NCBI GenBank assembly: GCA_937889485.1
Contig: CALAPG010000109.1
Span: 1 to 22,844, forward strand
Length of the DNA: 22,844 nucleotides
Direction: 5' to 3'
Source: an uncultured Moraxella sp.
Lineage (GTDB): Bacteria; Pseudomonadota; Gammaproteobacteria; Pseudomonadales; Moraxellaceae
This document shows, in pieces, positions 1 through 7,619 of the stretch. The translations under genes were made by a program, and so were the position numbers. Under the pieces are notes generated by a model. That model was not told the origin of the DNA, did not search any database, and worked only from the letters and a program-made list of their open reading frames with translations. Each line of letters begins with the position of its first letter. Positions within the stretch are counted from its first letter, which is position 1.

Positions 1-782
1 TAGGGGCGCGGATTTTTGGTGGACAAGTGCTAGGACAAGCCTTGATGGCAGCCAGTCATACGGTAGAAGCCTCAAAACCCTGCCATTCTTTTCATGGCTA
101 TTTTTTGCGCGGTGGCGATATCAATAAGCCTGTGCATTATCAAGTTGAAAAATTGCGCGATGGACGTAGCCTTGCCTCGCGGCAGGTAACCGCGCGTCAA
201 TACAATGATGCCCAGCAGCCTGTGATTATTTTTACTATGTTGGCATCGTTTTCGCCATTTGAGGATGGGCTTGATTATCAAGAAACCATGCCGACTTACC
301 CACTGCCCGATCATTTGCTCACCGAGCAGCAGCTCAAAGACCAAGTGGTGGGCAAAATTCCTGATGCCCTAAAAGCGCGCTATATGCGCCAGCGCCATGT
401 CGAAATTAAGCCAGTACAGCCAAGAGATCCTATTCACCCACAGCCAATGACCCCCGCCCAAGCCAACTGGTTACGCGTGCCCGAACTTGGCAAGCAGTCT
501 ATTCAAGTGCAGCAAGCGCTGTTGGCGTTTTCGTCAGATTTTTATTTAATTGGCACAGGGCTGATGCCGCACGGTATTAGTTTTATGACCAAAGGGTTGC
601 AAGCGGCAAGCATTGACCACAGTATGCACTTTCACCGCCCATTTGATTTAAGTGATTGGCTATTGTATGACATGTGGAGCGATACCACGTCTCATGCCAA
701 AAGTCTCAATCATGGGCAGTTCTGGCAAGAAGGCAAGCTGGTTGCGACTACCCAACAAGAAGGACTCATGCGCCTACGCTAA
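1..782 (+). CDS. tesB: Acyl-CoA thioesterase II (TesB), 5' end missing
   Basis: This enzyme hydrolyses acyl-CoA esters to free acid and CoA in the cytosol. The reading frame is open from base 3, so the true start lies before the window. The first visible residues (GARIFGGQVLGQAL) match the family's N-terminal 'FGGQVLGQAL' block, so only a short N-terminal piece is missing. The C-terminal hot-dog domain carries the expected catalytic neighbourhood: IDHSMHFHRPF (Asp), then DTTSHAKSLNHG (Ser/Thr) and TTQQEGLMR (Gln), in TesB order. About 259 residues are visible, against roughly 285 in the E. coli protein. A second hot-dog thioesterase gene follows 66-90 bases later on the same strand, which suggests a shared lipid or CoA-recycling role. 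Promoter and upstream neighbours cannot be seen. Confidence 0.93.
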   Translation, partial: GARIFGGQVLGQALMAASHTVEASKPCHSFHGYFLRGGDINKPVHYQVEKLRDGRSLASRQVTARQYNDAQQPVIIFTMLASFSPFEDGLDYQETMPTYPLPDHLLTEQQLKDQVVGKIPDALKARYMRQRHVEIKPVQPRDPIHPQPMTPAQANWLRVPELGKQSIQVQQALLAFSSDFYLIGTGLMPHGISFMTKGLQAASIDHSMHFHRPFDLSDWLLYDMWSDTTSHAKSLNHGQFWQEGKLVATTQQEGLMRLR

Positions 783-821
783 TGCCGCGCGTGGGGGCTT
801 AGCCACCCTGACTATTGAACA

Positions 822-860
822 ATGATTATCAAAAATGACTATCAAAAATGACTATTAATA
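822..860. repeat. 13-base tandem repeat, three imperfect copies
   Basis: The unit ATGACTATCAAAA occurs at 822-834 (one mismatch), 835-847 (exact) and 848-860 (decayed second half). Each copy begins with ATG. The period is not a multiple of three, so the three ATGs lie in three different frames. It occupies most of the gap between tesB and the next thioesterase gene and complicates start-codon assignment there. Confidence 0.7.
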
Positions 861-871
861 AAGAGTATATT

Positions 872-1345
872 ATGCCAGCTTTAGCCATGTCTGCTGCGAC
901 CTGCAGCGCGATTCAAGCCATTAGCGATCACCCACTGCGTGGGTTTGCGGTGGTTTATGAACAAAAAGTTGATTGGGGCGATATGGACGCTTTTGGTCAC
1001 GTCAATAATGTGGTGTACTACGATTATGCCCAGCGTGCGCGTATTCATTATCTTGAGCAAGTGGATATGTTTAATTTACAAACGTATACCGTGCTTGCCG
1101 CGTCATCTTGTCAATACAAACTGCCCGTGACATTTCCAGATACCTTATGGATTGGGATTCGTGCCAAACAAATTGGCAATACCAGCTTGACCCATGAATA
1201 TGTATATTATAGTACGGTTCAGCAAGCGGTGGTTGCGACTGCCGAATCGGTGATTGTGTTTTTTGATGAAAGTGGCACGCAAAAACAGCCTATGACCGCG
1301 CTGCAGCGTCAGCAATTAGCAGACTTAGAAAGTCAGGCACAGTAA
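872..1345 (+). CDS. 4HBT-family (YbgC/FadM-like) acyl-CoA thioesterase
   Basis: This is a single hot-dog fold thioesterase predicted to act on acyl-CoA substrates; the exact substrate cannot be read from sequence. The diagnostic motif is VDWGDMDAFGHVNNVVYYDY, with the conserved Asp and the GHVNN turn of the YbgC/FadM group, followed by a typical beta-sheet core and a C-terminal helix. The frame is open from an ATG at 848, but that ATG lies inside a 13-base tandem repeat and has no ribosome-binding site. The ATG at 872 has an AAAGAG stretch upstream and gives 157 residues, so I prefer it. The 848 start (165 residues) remains possible. The gene follows tesB and ends just before a strong terminator, so the two may be co-transcribed. 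Confidence 0.85.
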   Translation: MPALAMSAATCSAIQAISDHPLRGFAVVYEQKVDWGDMDAFGHVNNVVYYDYAQRARIHYLEQVDMFNLQTYTVLAASSCQYKLPVTFPDTLWIGIRAKQIGNTSLTHEYVYYSTVQQAVVATAESVIVFFDESGTQKQPMTALQRQQLADLESQAQ

Positions 1346-1360
1346 CGATGGCTTGTTGCT

Positions 1361-1397
1361 AAAAAAACCAAACGGTAATCAACCGTTTGGTTTTTTT
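1361..1397. terminator. Bidirectional intrinsic terminator between the thioesterase gene and ribB
   Basis: A perfect 16-base stem (1361-1376 with 1382-1397) encloses a five-base loop. The stem begins with seven A and ends with seven T, so it has a U-tract in both directions. It lies 15 bases after the + strand thioesterase stop and 23 bases beyond the minus-strand ribB stop, and so serves both convergent genes. Confidence 0.93.
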
Positions 1398-1419
1398 AAC
1401 CATGAGACGCTCGCAAAAC

Positions 1420-2529
1420 TTAGCCGTTTGGATTGGCAATGGTTTCTACTACATTCAAGTCAAAGCCTGATAACGCATTAAATTTGAGCGGTGACGATAA
1501 CAAACGCATATCACGCACGCCCAAATGACGCAAAATTTGTGCGCCTACGCCAATGCTGCGGTACGGTTGTTGTTGTAGGGGAGAGGTGGGTTTTTCAGCC
1601 ACAAAATTGTCCAGTGCTTCGCCCATATCAATGGCTTGTTGGTGCCCAATCCATACAAACACGCCGCGTTCTGATTGGCTAATTTCTTGTAATGAGTTTT
1701 GAATATCCCAGTTGCTTTTACCGCTGTTGGGCATTTGAACGCTAAATAAATCCCGCAAAGGTTGAAAACTGTGGACGCGCACGGTGCTCACGCCTTCTTG
1801 GGGATTGCCTTTGACCAACGCTAGATGGGTATCATCGGCATTTTTTTCTTTAAAACGGTAGGCGGTAAAATCGCCAAATTCTGTGTGCATGGGGTAGCTG
1901 GCAATTTCTTCTACGGTCTGCTCATTTGCCATGCGGTAGTTGATTAAATCGGCAATGGTGCCAATCTTTAAGCCGTGTTCTTTGGCAAAAATTTCCAAAT
2001 CATCGCGGCGCGCCATTTCGCCATCTTCTTTAATAATCTCACAAATCACGGCAGCAGGCTCAAGTCCTGCTAGGCGAGTGAGATCACAGCCTGCTTCGGT
2101 GTGTCCTGCGCGGTGTAAGACGCCGCCATTTTGTGCCACAATGGGAAAAATATGGCCAGGTTGTACAATGTCCTCAGGCTTGGCGGTAGAAGATACAGCC
2201 GCTTGCACGGTTCTAGCACGGTCAGCCGCGGAGATGCCTGTGGTCACCCCTTCGGCAGCTTCAATCGATACGGTAAAATTGGTGCTAAATTTGGCGCCGT
2301 TTTTGTCCGACATAAGCGGTAAATCTAACTGTTTGCTGCGTGCCTCGGTAATGGTGACACACACCAAGCCGCGGGCGTGGGTAATCATAAAGTTGATGTC
2401 TTCGGGACGAACATGGGTGGCTGCCATGACCAAGTCGCCTTCGTTTTCGCGGTCTTCGTCATCCATCAGTACTACCATTTTGCCAGCGCGGATGTCATCG
2501 ATGATTTCTGCAATCGTGTTAAGTGCCAT
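1420..2529 (-). CDS. ribB: 3,4-dihydroxy-2-butanone-4-phosphate synthase with degenerate RibA-like domain (RibBX type)
   Basis: The N-terminal domain (about residues 1-205) makes 3,4-dihydroxy-2-butanone 4-phosphate from ribulose 5-phosphate for riboflavin synthesis. It keeps the signature acidic loop DDEDRENEGDLV near residue 23 and the RAGHTEAGCDLTRLAG segment. The C-terminal part (about 206-369) aligns by layout with GTP cyclohydrolase II, but the zinc-binding region reads VRVHSFQPLRDLFSVQ and lacks all three cysteines that ligate zinc in RibA. GTP cyclohydrolase II activity is therefore unlikely. Proteins of this RibBX class are known from Shewanella and relatives. Automatic pipelines often label such genes ribBA, which would overstate the function. 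The start is supported by AAAGG seven bases upstream. A separate ribA gene is expected elsewhere in the genome (inference). Confidence 0.93.
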   Translation of the reverse strand: MALNTIAEIIDDIRAGKMVVLMDDEDRENEGDLVMAATHVRPEDINFMITHARGLVCVTITEARSKQLDLPLMSDKNGAKFSTNFTVSIEAAEGVTTGISAADRARTVQAAVSSTAKPEDIVQPGHIFPIVAQNGGVLHRAGHTEAGCDLTRLAGLEPAAVICEIIKEDGEMARRDDLEIFAKEHGLKIGTIADLINYRMANEQTVEEIASYPMHTEFGDFTAYRFKEKNADDTHLALVKGNPQEGVSTVRVHSFQPLRDLFSVQMPNSGKSNWDIQNSLQEISQSERGVFVWIGHQQAIDMGEALDNFVAEKPTSPLQQQPYRSIGVGAQILRHLGVRDMRLLSSPLKFNALSGFDLNVVETIANPNG

Positions 2530-2590
2530 AACAATGCCTTTTATAATACAAAAAGTTTTTAATAAAAAAAGTTAGCAAATAAATAGGTGC

Positions 2591-2656
2591 GCCCTAATCT
2601 TGGGTAATCAAGGGCAAGTTCCCCTTATACATTCCCCTTACTTATACCTTTCCCTT
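2591..2656 (-). promoter_or_regulatory. Repeat-bearing ribB leader with alternative hairpins
   Basis: Read on the minus strand, the leader has three AAGGG-type blocks (2656-2652, 2639-2635, 2626-2622), followed by CCCTT at 2614-2610. The nearest AAGGG can pair with it across a seven-base loop. The same CCCTT is also part of GCCCT (2615-2611), which can pair with AGGGC (2595-2591). The two hairpins exclude each other. I do not see the conserved blocks of the FMN (RFN) riboswitch. A regulatory role is inference. Confidence 0.3.
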
Positions 2657-2688
2657 AGTAATAGTCAGTAGGCGCTAATGATGGGTTT

Positions 2689-2694
2689 ATTATA
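2689..2694 (-). promoter_or_regulatory. Candidate -10 box for ribB
   Basis: The minus strand reads TGCTATAATAA here, a perfect TATAAT about 160 bases upstream of the ribB ATG. No good -35 box stands at the right distance. The leader this implies is about 150 bases long and contains the repeats and competing hairpins described separately. Confidence 0.4.
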
Positions 2695-2805
2695 GCACCA
2701 ACTGCTAGGGTGCTAGCCACTGAATTATGAATAACCTATCTTCACACTATCACGTTATAATAATTTATCCCAATGGGGAGCGGTTAGCCAGGCTGCGGCA
2801 AATTG

Positions 2806-4092
2806 TTATGGGGCGGTAGCCGCGGTTTTTAGCCAGTTTATAAAGGCATAAGTTTGCTGCTCTTTGGCGTTATCGGCAAACGTATAGAGCTGCGTTCCCA
2901 CAAGGTTGTCTGGCAAATACTGCTGGGGGTGATAGTGGTTTGGGTAGTCATGAGGATAAATATAATTGGCGCCATAGCCCTGCGCTGTCATTAGCGCGGT
3001 GACCCCGTTACGCAAATGTAGCGGCACGGCAGACTGGTCGTGTTCGGCAAGGCGCATGGCTTGGTTGATGGCATGATAACTGGAATTAGACTTTGCCGAG
3101 GTCGCCAAATAGACAATCACTTGCCCCAAAATAATGCGTGCTTCTGGCATGCCAATGCTTTGTACGCTGCGTAAGGCGGCATCTGCCAGCAGCAGCGCAT
3201 TGGGATTGGCAAGACCAATGTCTTCACTTGCCAAAATCACCAAACGCCGCGCGATAAAAGCAGGATCTTCACCTGCCACCAGCATCCTTGCCATCCAGTA
3301 TAACGCGGCATCGGGGTCACTGCCGCGTACAGATTTGATCATCGCTGATATAATATCATAGTGTTGGTCGCCATCGCGGTCATAGCGTGCCGAGGCTGTC
3401 CCTGCCACGGCAATCACACTGTCATCGTCAATAATAAGGGTGGCGCGCGGCTCGCTAAAATGGGGGTTTGACTGAATGGCAAGCTCAAGCAAATTAAGTG
3501 CTTTGCGCGCATCCCCCTGTGACAGCGCAAAAATAGCTTGGCTTGAAGCAAGCACAATGTGCAGAGTCTTTAACAGATCATCCGTATCAATAGCGCGCTG
3601 TAACACTTGATGAATTTCCGCGTCATTGAGCGGCTGTAGGCGATAGACTTGGCAGCGCGACAATAAGGCATTATTGACGCTAAAGCTTGGGTTTTCAGTG
3701 GTTGCGCCCACCAAGGTGATATCCCCCGATTCCACCGCCCCTAACAAGGCATCTTGCTGGGCTTTATTAAAGCGGTGTATCTCATCGACAAATACCACAG
3801 GCGCCTCATCAAATAGCCCCTTAGGTTTTTTGAGCACCTCTCGCAGCTCTTTGACCCCTGCATTGATGGCGGACAGTGGACGAAACGGTCGCCCTACCGC
3901 GGCGGCAAGCAGCATCGCAAGCGTGGTTTTACCAATCCCTGCCTCACCGTGCAAGATGATAGATGGCAAATAACCTTGCGCGATAATACGGCGAATCGGG
4001 GCATTTGACCCCAACAAGTGGCGTTGTCCTACCACGTCATCGAGTGACTGTGGGCGGACACGCTGGGCAAGAGGAATAACACTGTTTGTCAT
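2806..4092 (-). CDS. rarA: Replication-associated recombination protein A (RarA/MgsA), AAA+ ATPase
   Basis: RarA is a clamp-loader-like AAA+ ATPase that acts at stalled replication forks and belongs to the Mgs1/WRNIP1 family. The ATPase core is complete: Walker A GEAGIGKT at 49-56, Walker B VVFVDEIHRF with Asp103-Glu104, and the sensor 1 region VGATTENPSFSVN near 128-140. The C-terminal part holds the family's oligomerisation domain (RGSDPDAALYWMARML, then ASEDIGLANPNALLLA). At 428 residues the length is normal. A 12-base direct repeat sits just upstream of the start, and the ribosome-binding site is weak. After the stop codon the same frame stays open for 16 more codons (to 2755) reading QFAAAWLTAPHW, perhaps a lost C-terminal tail. 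The gene is read toward ribB with a 276-base gap, and no terminator was recognised between them. Confidence 0.95.
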   Translation of the reverse strand: MTNSVIPLAQRVRPQSLDDVVGQRHLLGSNAPIRRIIAQGYLPSIILHGEAGIGKTTLAMLLAAAVGRPFRPLSAINAGVKELREVLKKPKGLFDEAPVVFVDEIHRFNKAQQDALLGAVESGDITLVGATTENPSFSVNNALLSRCQVYRLQPLNDAEIHQVLQRAIDTDDLLKTLHIVLASSQAIFALSQGDARKALNLLELAIQSNPHFSEPRATLIIDDDSVIAVAGTASARYDRDGDQHYDIISAMIKSVRGSDPDAALYWMARMLVAGEDPAFIARRLVILASEDIGLANPNALLLADAALRSVQSIGMPEARIILGQVIVYLATSAKSNSSYHAINQAMRLAEHDQSAVPLHLRNGVTALMTAQGYGANYIYPHDYPNHYHPQQYLPDNLVGTQLYTFADNAKEQQTYAFINWLKTAATAP

Positions 4093-4099
4093 AAACCAT

Positions 4100-4123
4100 C
4101 GCTTTTGTTAACGCTTTTGTTGC
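4100..4123. repeat. 12-base tandem repeat in the rarA leader
   Basis: CGCTTTTGTTAA at 4100-4111 is followed directly by CGCTTTTGTTGC at 4112-4123, with ten of twelve bases identical. It lies 7-31 bases upstream of the rarA start codon, where a ribosome-binding site would be expected. Confidence 0.6.
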
Positions 4124-4212
4124 TAGTACCTGCTGATAGGGCTTTGGTCTAAAAAATAAGCCAACAGCCAAGCATTGTAACAAAAGGCGGCTATAACGGC
4201 TAAGGCGCTTTA

Positions 4213-4389
4213 TCAGCGAAGTTGTGATTTTTTGTTAATAAAGGCTGTTTTTTTGGCAGTGAGGTAGGCACAATGACAAGGCAAGCGGGCAAGACAGGCG
4301 GGGCGGGCGGGTCTAAGGCGCAAGGTAATAACATCTTTTGTTAAAAGTGGCAACTTGGTTCGATGATCAATTGTAGATTGACGGGTCAT
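4213..4389 (-). CDS. Possible small protein gene, unknown function (58 residues)
   Basis: I do not recognise this product. The reason to list it is the start: the minus strand reads AAAAAGGAAAACATG, a near-ideal ribosome-binding site at 4401-4387, in a region otherwise empty of genes. The predicted peptide begins MTRQSTIDHRTKLPLL and has a Pro/Arg/Ala/Cys-rich middle (RPARPACLARLPCHC) and a basic Lys-rich end. No membrane segment or known motif is visible. The frame extends upstream to 4470, but that longer version has no ribosome-binding site. The GC-rich middle (4275-4315, G-runs on the + strand) could equally be non-coding. Treat as doubtful. Confidence 0.22.
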   Translation of the reverse strand: MTRQSTIDHRTKLPLLTKDVITLRLRPARPACLARLPCHCAYLTAKKTAFINKKSQLR

Positions 4390-4537
4390 GTTTTCCTTTT
4401 TACAATTTGTTGGGTTTGCCGTGGGCACCATTAGACGCATACCCTCACCATGATTGATCGCCCATAACACGCAAGGTCGCGTTTGTACCGTTTATCATCA
4501 GCCCACCAATTAGGGTTTAGAGCCATTAGCGAGACGT

Positions 4538-6391
4538 ATGAAATCTTATCATTTATCTATCATTCAGCAAAACCATACGCGCCCTGCTCCCAAGCTTACG
4601 TTGTCTGCCCTTGGTTATGCCCTGTCGTGCGCTATATTGGGACTGCCAATGGCTGCCGAAGCCGCTAATCGCACCGCATCGCAAGCCCACCAAGCCTTGC
4701 CTGCCACCGCTGTCAAAAATGCTACGGTAACAGGCGCATCAGTGACCAATAAAAAGCCTAGCACCACGCAAGCGTTGCCTGTGGTAGCAGCCGCTACGCC
4801 CACACCCACAGTTGCCCCAGCCCTTGATCGGGGTAGCTATGAGCTCACACCGATTATCACAGCCCCAGCAGACCCACAGCCGATTGCGCCTAGTATCATA
4901 GAACCTGCCACGACGTTATCCGCTGCATCCGTACCTGCGTATGACACCACCATCAACAACGGCGTAGCGTATCCGCCCAGTTATCCTGTTAACGTGCCCA
5001 GTCACCTAACGCTATCGCAAGCCCAGCAGTACCTGCGCCAAGTGTCACCAAAAATTGCCGCGGACAATGCCGCTATTGTTAGCAATGAGCGACGGGCGGC
5101 CGCCACCAAAGATTTGAACAAACCTGTGGTTTATCTTGCCACCAGTGCCACCCATGCGCACATTGCCGATGATGTTGATACCCGTGAGCTAAAAGGCGAT
5201 TTAAGCCATGTGATTGACAACACCCTTAACAACGACCTAACCAGCCTACCCGTGGCGCTGCCCAAACCCACCAGCCCTATTGATGTGGGAAACCTAGTCA
5301 CCGAACCTATTCCCAATAACATTCCAATTGATGTGGATAAAAATCGCGTGAGTGGCAATGTCACAGTCATGTGGTCTGCTTACAATGGCAACAAAACCGC
5401 CTCGCTGACCCAGCTACTCAATAGTATGACCGAAGAAAGCCGCGCCGATGCCAACTTATCGCTTGATGAGCAATACACCACGCTAACCAAACGCTATTTT
5501 CAAACCCAGCTTGCCATTATGGCAGCGTACTTGCGCGCCGATGCCCTAAACGCCATTCGCGAAACCGACCACGCCGCCCAACGCGCCCTTGACGTGGGAC
5601 TTATCTCAAAAGTAGAGCGGCTCGAAGCCAAAAAAGCCTTGGCAGATGCTGAATACGAAAATAGCAAAGCCCTCAATGACGCTGAGCTTGCCATGACTGC
5701 CTTGCAGCGGCTACTGCGCACCCCTTACTATATCAGACCCACCTCCCCATTATTTGTCCTCAGCAAACCGCTGCCCGCGCTGAGTTACTTTCAAGAAAAA
5801 GCCAAACAGCATCACCCTGCGTTTCAAAAAATTGCCGCCAAATATGACCAAGCCAAAGCCCTACATGAATTTAGCGAATCTGCCTACAAGCCCAACGTAA
5901 CCGTTTTTGGTCGCTCAGAAATAGACCGTGACCCCAGCTGGATTGCTGGCGTATCTGCCAGTTGGAAGCTATGGGGCGGTATTGACCGTCAAGCCAGCAC
6001 CCAATCTAGCCTTGCCAAACTGCACCAAGCCGAATTTAGCCAAATTGACGTCACCGACAACATCATGTTACTGGTCGAAAAAAACTGGCAAACCCTCAAC
6101 AACGCCCGTAGCAACTTTATCGCGCTCAACACCAACATTGAGCTGGCAACAGAAATGCTGCGATTTCGGCGCCTCGGGTTTAAAGAAGGCGTTAACACCG
6201 CAGTTGACGTGATGCAAGCCCAAGCAGGGCTTGAAAAAGCCAAAACCGAACAAGCTCGTGCCGCCAATGATTATGTACAAGCCCTAGCAGACCTCATGCA
6301 AAGCTGTGGCACCCCACTGGAATTTAACCAATATATGCAAACGGCAGACATCAAGCTACCTGCCATCTACTTTGAGCATAGCAACAACTGA
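4538..6391 (+). CDS. TolC/OprM-like outer-membrane efflux channel with long low-complexity N-terminal region
   Basis: This is an outer-membrane factor of the OEP family, forming the exit duct of a tripartite exporter. A signal peptide is visible: basic start, hydrophobic stretch LSALGYALSCAILGLPMAA and likely cleavage after AEA near residue 43. Residues about 44-150 are Ala/Pro/Thr-rich and of low complexity, probably a flexible periplasmic region. The OEP core follows (about 155-605) with the usual long Ala/Leu/Gln/Lys/Asp helices, for example ERLEAKKALADAEYENSKAL and GVNTAVDVMQAQAGLEKAKT. At about 195-270 there is extra Pro/Asp-rich sequence between the first helix and the beta-strand segment NVTVMWSAYNG. 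At 617 residues it is clearly longer than typical members (about 450-500). No lipobox cysteine is visible. It is the first gene of the export operon, and the adaptor gene starts 66 bases later. Confidence 0.88.
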   Translation: MKSYHLSIIQQNHTRPAPKLTLSALGYALSCAILGLPMAAEAANRTASQAHQALPATAVKNATVTGASVTNKKPSTTQALPVVAAATPTPTVAPALDRGSYELTPIITAPADPQPIAPSIIEPATTLSAASVPAYDTTINNGVAYPPSYPVNVPSHLTLSQAQQYLRQVSPKIAADNAAIVSNERRAAATKDLNKPVVYLATSATHAHIADDVDTRELKGDLSHVIDNTLNNDLTSLPVALPKPTSPIDVGNLVTEPIPNNIPIDVDKNRVSGNVTVMWSAYNGNKTASLTQLLNSMTEESRADANLSLDEQYTTLTKRYFQTQLAIMAAYLRADALNAIRETDHAAQRALDVGLISKVERLEAKKALADAEYENSKALNDAELAMTALQRLLRTPYYIRPTSPLFVLSKPLPALSYFQEKAKQHHPAFQKIAAKYDQAKALHEFSESAYKPNVTVFGRSEIDRDPSWIAGVSASWKLWGGIDRQASTQSSLAKLHQAEFSQIDVTDNIMLLVEKNWQTLNNARSNFIALNTNIELATEMLRFRRLGFKEGVNTAVDVMQAQAGLEKAKTEQARAANDYVQALADLMQSCGTPLEFNQYMQTADIKLPAIYFEHSNN

Positions 6392-6457
6392 CCCAAAACT
6401 TATCAACGCCCAATATCGACCCTTATTCACCCCAATTAACATGCCTAGGTTTACCGT

Positions 6458-7615
6458 ATGACTGACCCACACCATACCTCTCCAGAAAATACTGATGACC
6501 TCACCACGACCCCCAGTGACCCTGCTGCCACGCCCGCGGTCTTGGCGCGTGAGGCAGATAGCGATGCTACTACCCGCTACCGCCCACCCAAAAACAGCGC
6601 AGGCAAAATTCGTAGTATCGTCATCGGCAGTATCTTGCTTGGACTCATTGGCTTGGTGGTATGGGGGTTGGTCAAAGACAAGCGCGAAACCAAAAGTGCC
6701 CCCATCACCCTACAAGGGCATATGGACGTAGCGCAAACACCCGTGGCTGCCAAAGTAGCAGGGCGCATCTCACACATTCATGTAAAAGAAGGGGACATCA
6801 TCCAAATTGGCACCCCGCTCATTGACATGGACAGTCCCGAGATTAATGCCAAAGTTGAAGAAGCCCAAGCGGGCAGACAAATGGCACAAAGCCAACTTGA
6901 CAAAGCCAACAATGGCGCCAGACCGCAAGAAATCGACATGGCAAAATACCAATACAATGCCGCCCAATCTGCCGCAGACCTTGCCAAAGTCACTTATGAA
7001 CGCATCAATCGTCTAGCCAGTGAAGGCTTAATGTCACAGCAAAAACGCGATGAAGCCTACACCAACTACATTGCCAGTGAAGACAAAGCAAAAATCGCCA
7101 AAGCCCAATATGACCTTGCCAAAACAGGCGCGCGCAGCGAAGACAAAACCGCCGCCCAAGCGCAGGTTAGCCAAGTAGAGGGAAAACTCAAAGAAGCACT
7201 GGTGGCAAAAGAAGAAGCCAACTTAAAAAGCCCGATTGCAGGCATTGTGGACACCGTTATCGCCAAAGCAGGGCAAGTGGTTGGGCAAGGGGTACCGCTT
7301 GTAACGATTGTTGACCCCAAAGATCAATGGGTGGTCATCAACGTCACCGAAAACAACCTCGGTCATTTTGCCGTAGGCAGCGAATTTATGGGTAGTGTGC
7401 CTGCCCTTGCCAACAACCATCAGCCGTATCAACAACGTTTTAAAGTCTATGCTAGCAGCGTGCTGTCAGATTTTGCCACATGGCGCCCCACCAACAGCAA
7501 AGACGGCTTTGATATGCGCACCTTTGAAATACGAGCACGCCCACAAAACGCGGACAGCCGCCTAAGACAGGGCATGACCGTACTGGTAGATATCCCTGCA
7601 AAGGCTGGACAATAA
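6458..7615 (+). CDS. HlyD/EmrA-type periplasmic adaptor (membrane fusion protein)
   Basis: The adaptor links inner-membrane permeases to the outer-membrane channel. A Thr/Pro-rich cytosolic tail (1-50) precedes one membrane anchor (IVIGSILLGLIGLVVWGLV, about 54-72). Next come a biotinyl-lipoyl half-motif (TPVAAKVAGRISHIHVKEGD), a long coiled-coil hairpin (about 115-245, rich in Ala, Lys, Gln and Glu), the second lipoyl half (LKSPIAGIVDTVIAKAGQVV) and the beta-barrel domain ending near residue 385. The size is normal for the family. The C-terminal part ends ADSRLRQGMTVLVDIPAKAG, a typical adaptor closing strand. It stands between the channel gene and two permease genes and ends four bases before the next ATG, so translational coupling is likely. 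The exported substrate is unknown. Confidence 0.92.
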   Translation: MTDPHHTSPENTDDLTTTPSDPAATPAVLAREADSDATTRYRPPKNSAGKIRSIVIGSILLGLIGLVVWGLVKDKRETKSAPITLQGHMDVAQTPVAAKVAGRISHIHVKEGDIIQIGTPLIDMDSPEINAKVEEAQAGRQMAQSQLDKANNGARPQEIDMAKYQYNAAQSAADLAKVTYERINRLASEGLMSQQKRDEAYTNYIASEDKAKIAKAQYDLAKTGARSEDKTAAQAQVSQVEGKLKEALVAKEEANLKSPIAGIVDTVIAKAGQVVGQGVPLVTIVDPKDQWVVINVTENNLGHFAVGSEFMGSVPALANNHQPYQQRFKVYASSVLSDFATWRPTNSKDGFDMRTFEIRARPQNADSRLRQGMTVLVDIPAKAGQ

Positions 7616-7619
7616 CGCG

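Larger units (their letters stand above)
4093..4537. other. 445-base intergenic region between rarA and the export operon
   Basis: rarA is read leftward and the export operon rightward, so both promoters should lie here. I could not pick convincing -35/-10 pairs for either. The region contains the rarA leader repeat, the doubtful small ORF on the minus strand and a G-run-rich patch at about 4275-4315. No RNA gene was recognised. Confidence 0.5.

Noticed and set aside
1940-2575. 211-codon open frame on the + strand opposite ribB
   Set aside because: It lies entirely antisense to the well-supported ribB gene, is Ser/Ala/Pro-rich as such antisense frames usually are, and has no family feature.
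2530-2805. FMN (RFN) riboswitch upstream of ribB
   Set aside because: Looked for because of the gene, but the conserved RFN blocks are not present on the minus strand; only simple repeats and small hairpins are seen.
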